Positions 63,305-64,000 of a DNA stretch of 64,000 nt are shown here, in pieces. Both the position numbers and the translations under genes were made by a program. This DNA is from Streptomyces sp. NBC_00448 (GTDB taxonomy: Bacteria; Actinomycetota; Actinomycetes; Streptomycetales; Streptomycetaceae), in contig NZ_CP107913.1 of assembly GCF_036014115.1 (NCBI RefSeq), positions 5,883,501 through 5,947,500 of the forward strand. The letters are read 5' to 3'. The notes under the pieces were generated by a model that saw only the letters and a list, made by a program, of their open reading frames with translations, ran no database searches and was not told where the DNA came from. Each line of letters starts with the position of its first letter. Within the stretch, counting starts at the first letter, position 1.

Positions 63305-64000
63305 TCAGAGCTTGCGCAGCCTCAGCCGCTGGACCTTGTGCCCCTCGCCCTTGCGCAGCACCAGCGTGGCGCGGCTGCGGGTGGGAAGCACGTTCTCCTC
63401 CAGGTTCGGCTGGTTGATGGTCCGCCACATCAGCCGGGCGTAGTCCAGCGCCTCCTCCTCGGGCACCTGGGTGTACTTGCGGAAGTACGAGTCCGGGTTC
63501 TGGAAGGCGGTCGCGCGCAGCTTGCGGAAGCGGTCGAGGTACCACTGCTCGATGTCCCCGGTGCGCGCGTCGACGTACACGCTGAAGTCGAAGTGGTCGG
63601 CGAGGCCGATCCGGGTGCGGCCGTCCTTGCCGGGCAGCGTGGGCTGGAGGACGTTGAGCCCCTCGACGATCAGGATGTCCGGGCGGCGCACGGTCAACTG
63701 CTCGCCGGGCACGATGTCGTAGCTCAGGTGCGAGTAGACCGGCGCGGTGACCTCGGGGCGGCCGGACTTCACGTCCACGACGAAGCGGGTGAGCGCGCGG
63801 CGGTCGTAGGACTCGGGGAAGCCCTTGCGGGCCATCAGCCCGCGCCGCTCCAACTCGGCGTTGGGCAGCAGGAATCCGTCGGTGGTGACCAGCTCCACGC
63901 GGCGCGGGGGCCGCACGGCACCCCCGGCCGGGGCCTGGGGGAGGGCGAGCAGGGCGCGCAGCACCCGGGCGGTGGTGGACTTGCCGACCGCGACGCTGCC
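63305..64000 (-). CDS. coaA: Pantothenate kinase (type I), N-terminus outside the window
   Basis: 231 residues of CoaA, which phosphorylates pantothenate in the first step of coenzyme A synthesis. The open frame runs to the window edge; at the edge GSVAVGKSTTARVLRALL is the Walker A motif. VTTDGFLLPNAELERRGLMA, RKGFPESYDRRALTRFVVDV, IVEGLNVLQPTLPGKDGRTR and FRKLRATAFQNPDSYFRKYT follow. The stop is at 63305-63307. The start and about 90 residues are missing. Confidence 0.93.
   Translation of the reverse strand, partial: GSVAVGKSTTARVLRALLALPQAPAGGAVRPPRRVELVTTDGFLLPNAELERRGLMARKGFPESYDRRALTRFVVDVKSGRPEVTAPVYSHLSYDIVPGEQLTVRRPDILIVEGLNVLQPTLPGKDGRTRIGLADHFDFSVYVDARTGDIEQWYLDRFRKLRATAFQNPDSYFRKYTQVPEEEALDYARLMWRTINQPNLEENVLPTRSRATLVLRKGEGHKVQRLRLRKL

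Overview
The window is 64 kb of high-GC actinobacterial chromosome carrying the main ribosomal-protein and RNA-polymerase gene region. Many features point to Streptomycetaceae: GTG, ATG and TTG starts with strong GGAGG-type sites, NusG with a long acidic N-terminal extension, a 1161-residue RpoB beginning at TTG, paired XRE/DUF397 genes, DUF1707 proteins, and the order murB - add - aspC - tRNA-Trp - secE - nusG. Gene order is compared with Streptomyces coelicolor from memory only.

Layout. 1-4.5 kb: end of murB, adenosine deaminase, an aspartate aminotransferase, tRNA-Trp, secE and nusG. 4.5-12.5 kb: an accessory block that separates nusG from rplK, which are normally adjacent. It holds an orphan gene between two copies of the nusG terminator, a secreted SGNH esterase, a DUF1707 protein, a frameshifted zinc-motif gene, an XRE/DUF397 pair, a P-loop kinase, a RelE/ParE-like toxin pair with a TTA codon, and a divergent VOC/WYL-regulator pair. 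12.5-25.6 kb: rplK-rplA, two intact lipoproteins and a decayed third, an L10-type leader with an attenuator, rplJ-rplL, and rpoB-rpoC with a large terminator. 25.7-28.5 kb: an MFS exporter and TetR regulator behind a 26-bp palindrome, then a small DUF1707/DUF4190 protein. 28.5-33.2 kb: the str operon (rpsL, rpsG, fusA, tuf). 33.2-37.5 kb: an ABC exporter pair and a membrane-anchored ricin-type lectin. 37.5-55 kb: S10, spc and alpha operons (rpsJ to rplQ) with secY, adk, map, infA, rpmJ and rpoA. rpsD sits between rpsK and rpoA and has an intact zinc site. 55-64 kb: truA, a Pro/Gly-rich membrane protein, an ABC-F ATPase, rplM-rpsI, glmM, a DUF389 membrane protein and the end of coaA.

Together these genes supply transcription (RpoA, RpoB, RpoC, NusG), translation (30 ribosomal proteins, EF-G, EF-Tu, IF-1), export (SecE, SecY), N-terminal methionine removal (Map) and entry into cell-wall precursor synthesis (MurB, GlmM). 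The most notable departures are: asparagine at the main rifampicin-contact position of RpoB; a 27-nt leader element shared by rpsL and rpsJ at the same 49-nt distance from both start codons; dense hairpins at operon boundaries (fusA-tuf, rpsQ-rplN, rpsD-rpoA, rpoA-rplQ); the 8-kb block in the nusG-rplK junction; and the decayed lipoprotein paralogue. No CRISPR array, rRNA gene, integrase or insertion sequence was seen.
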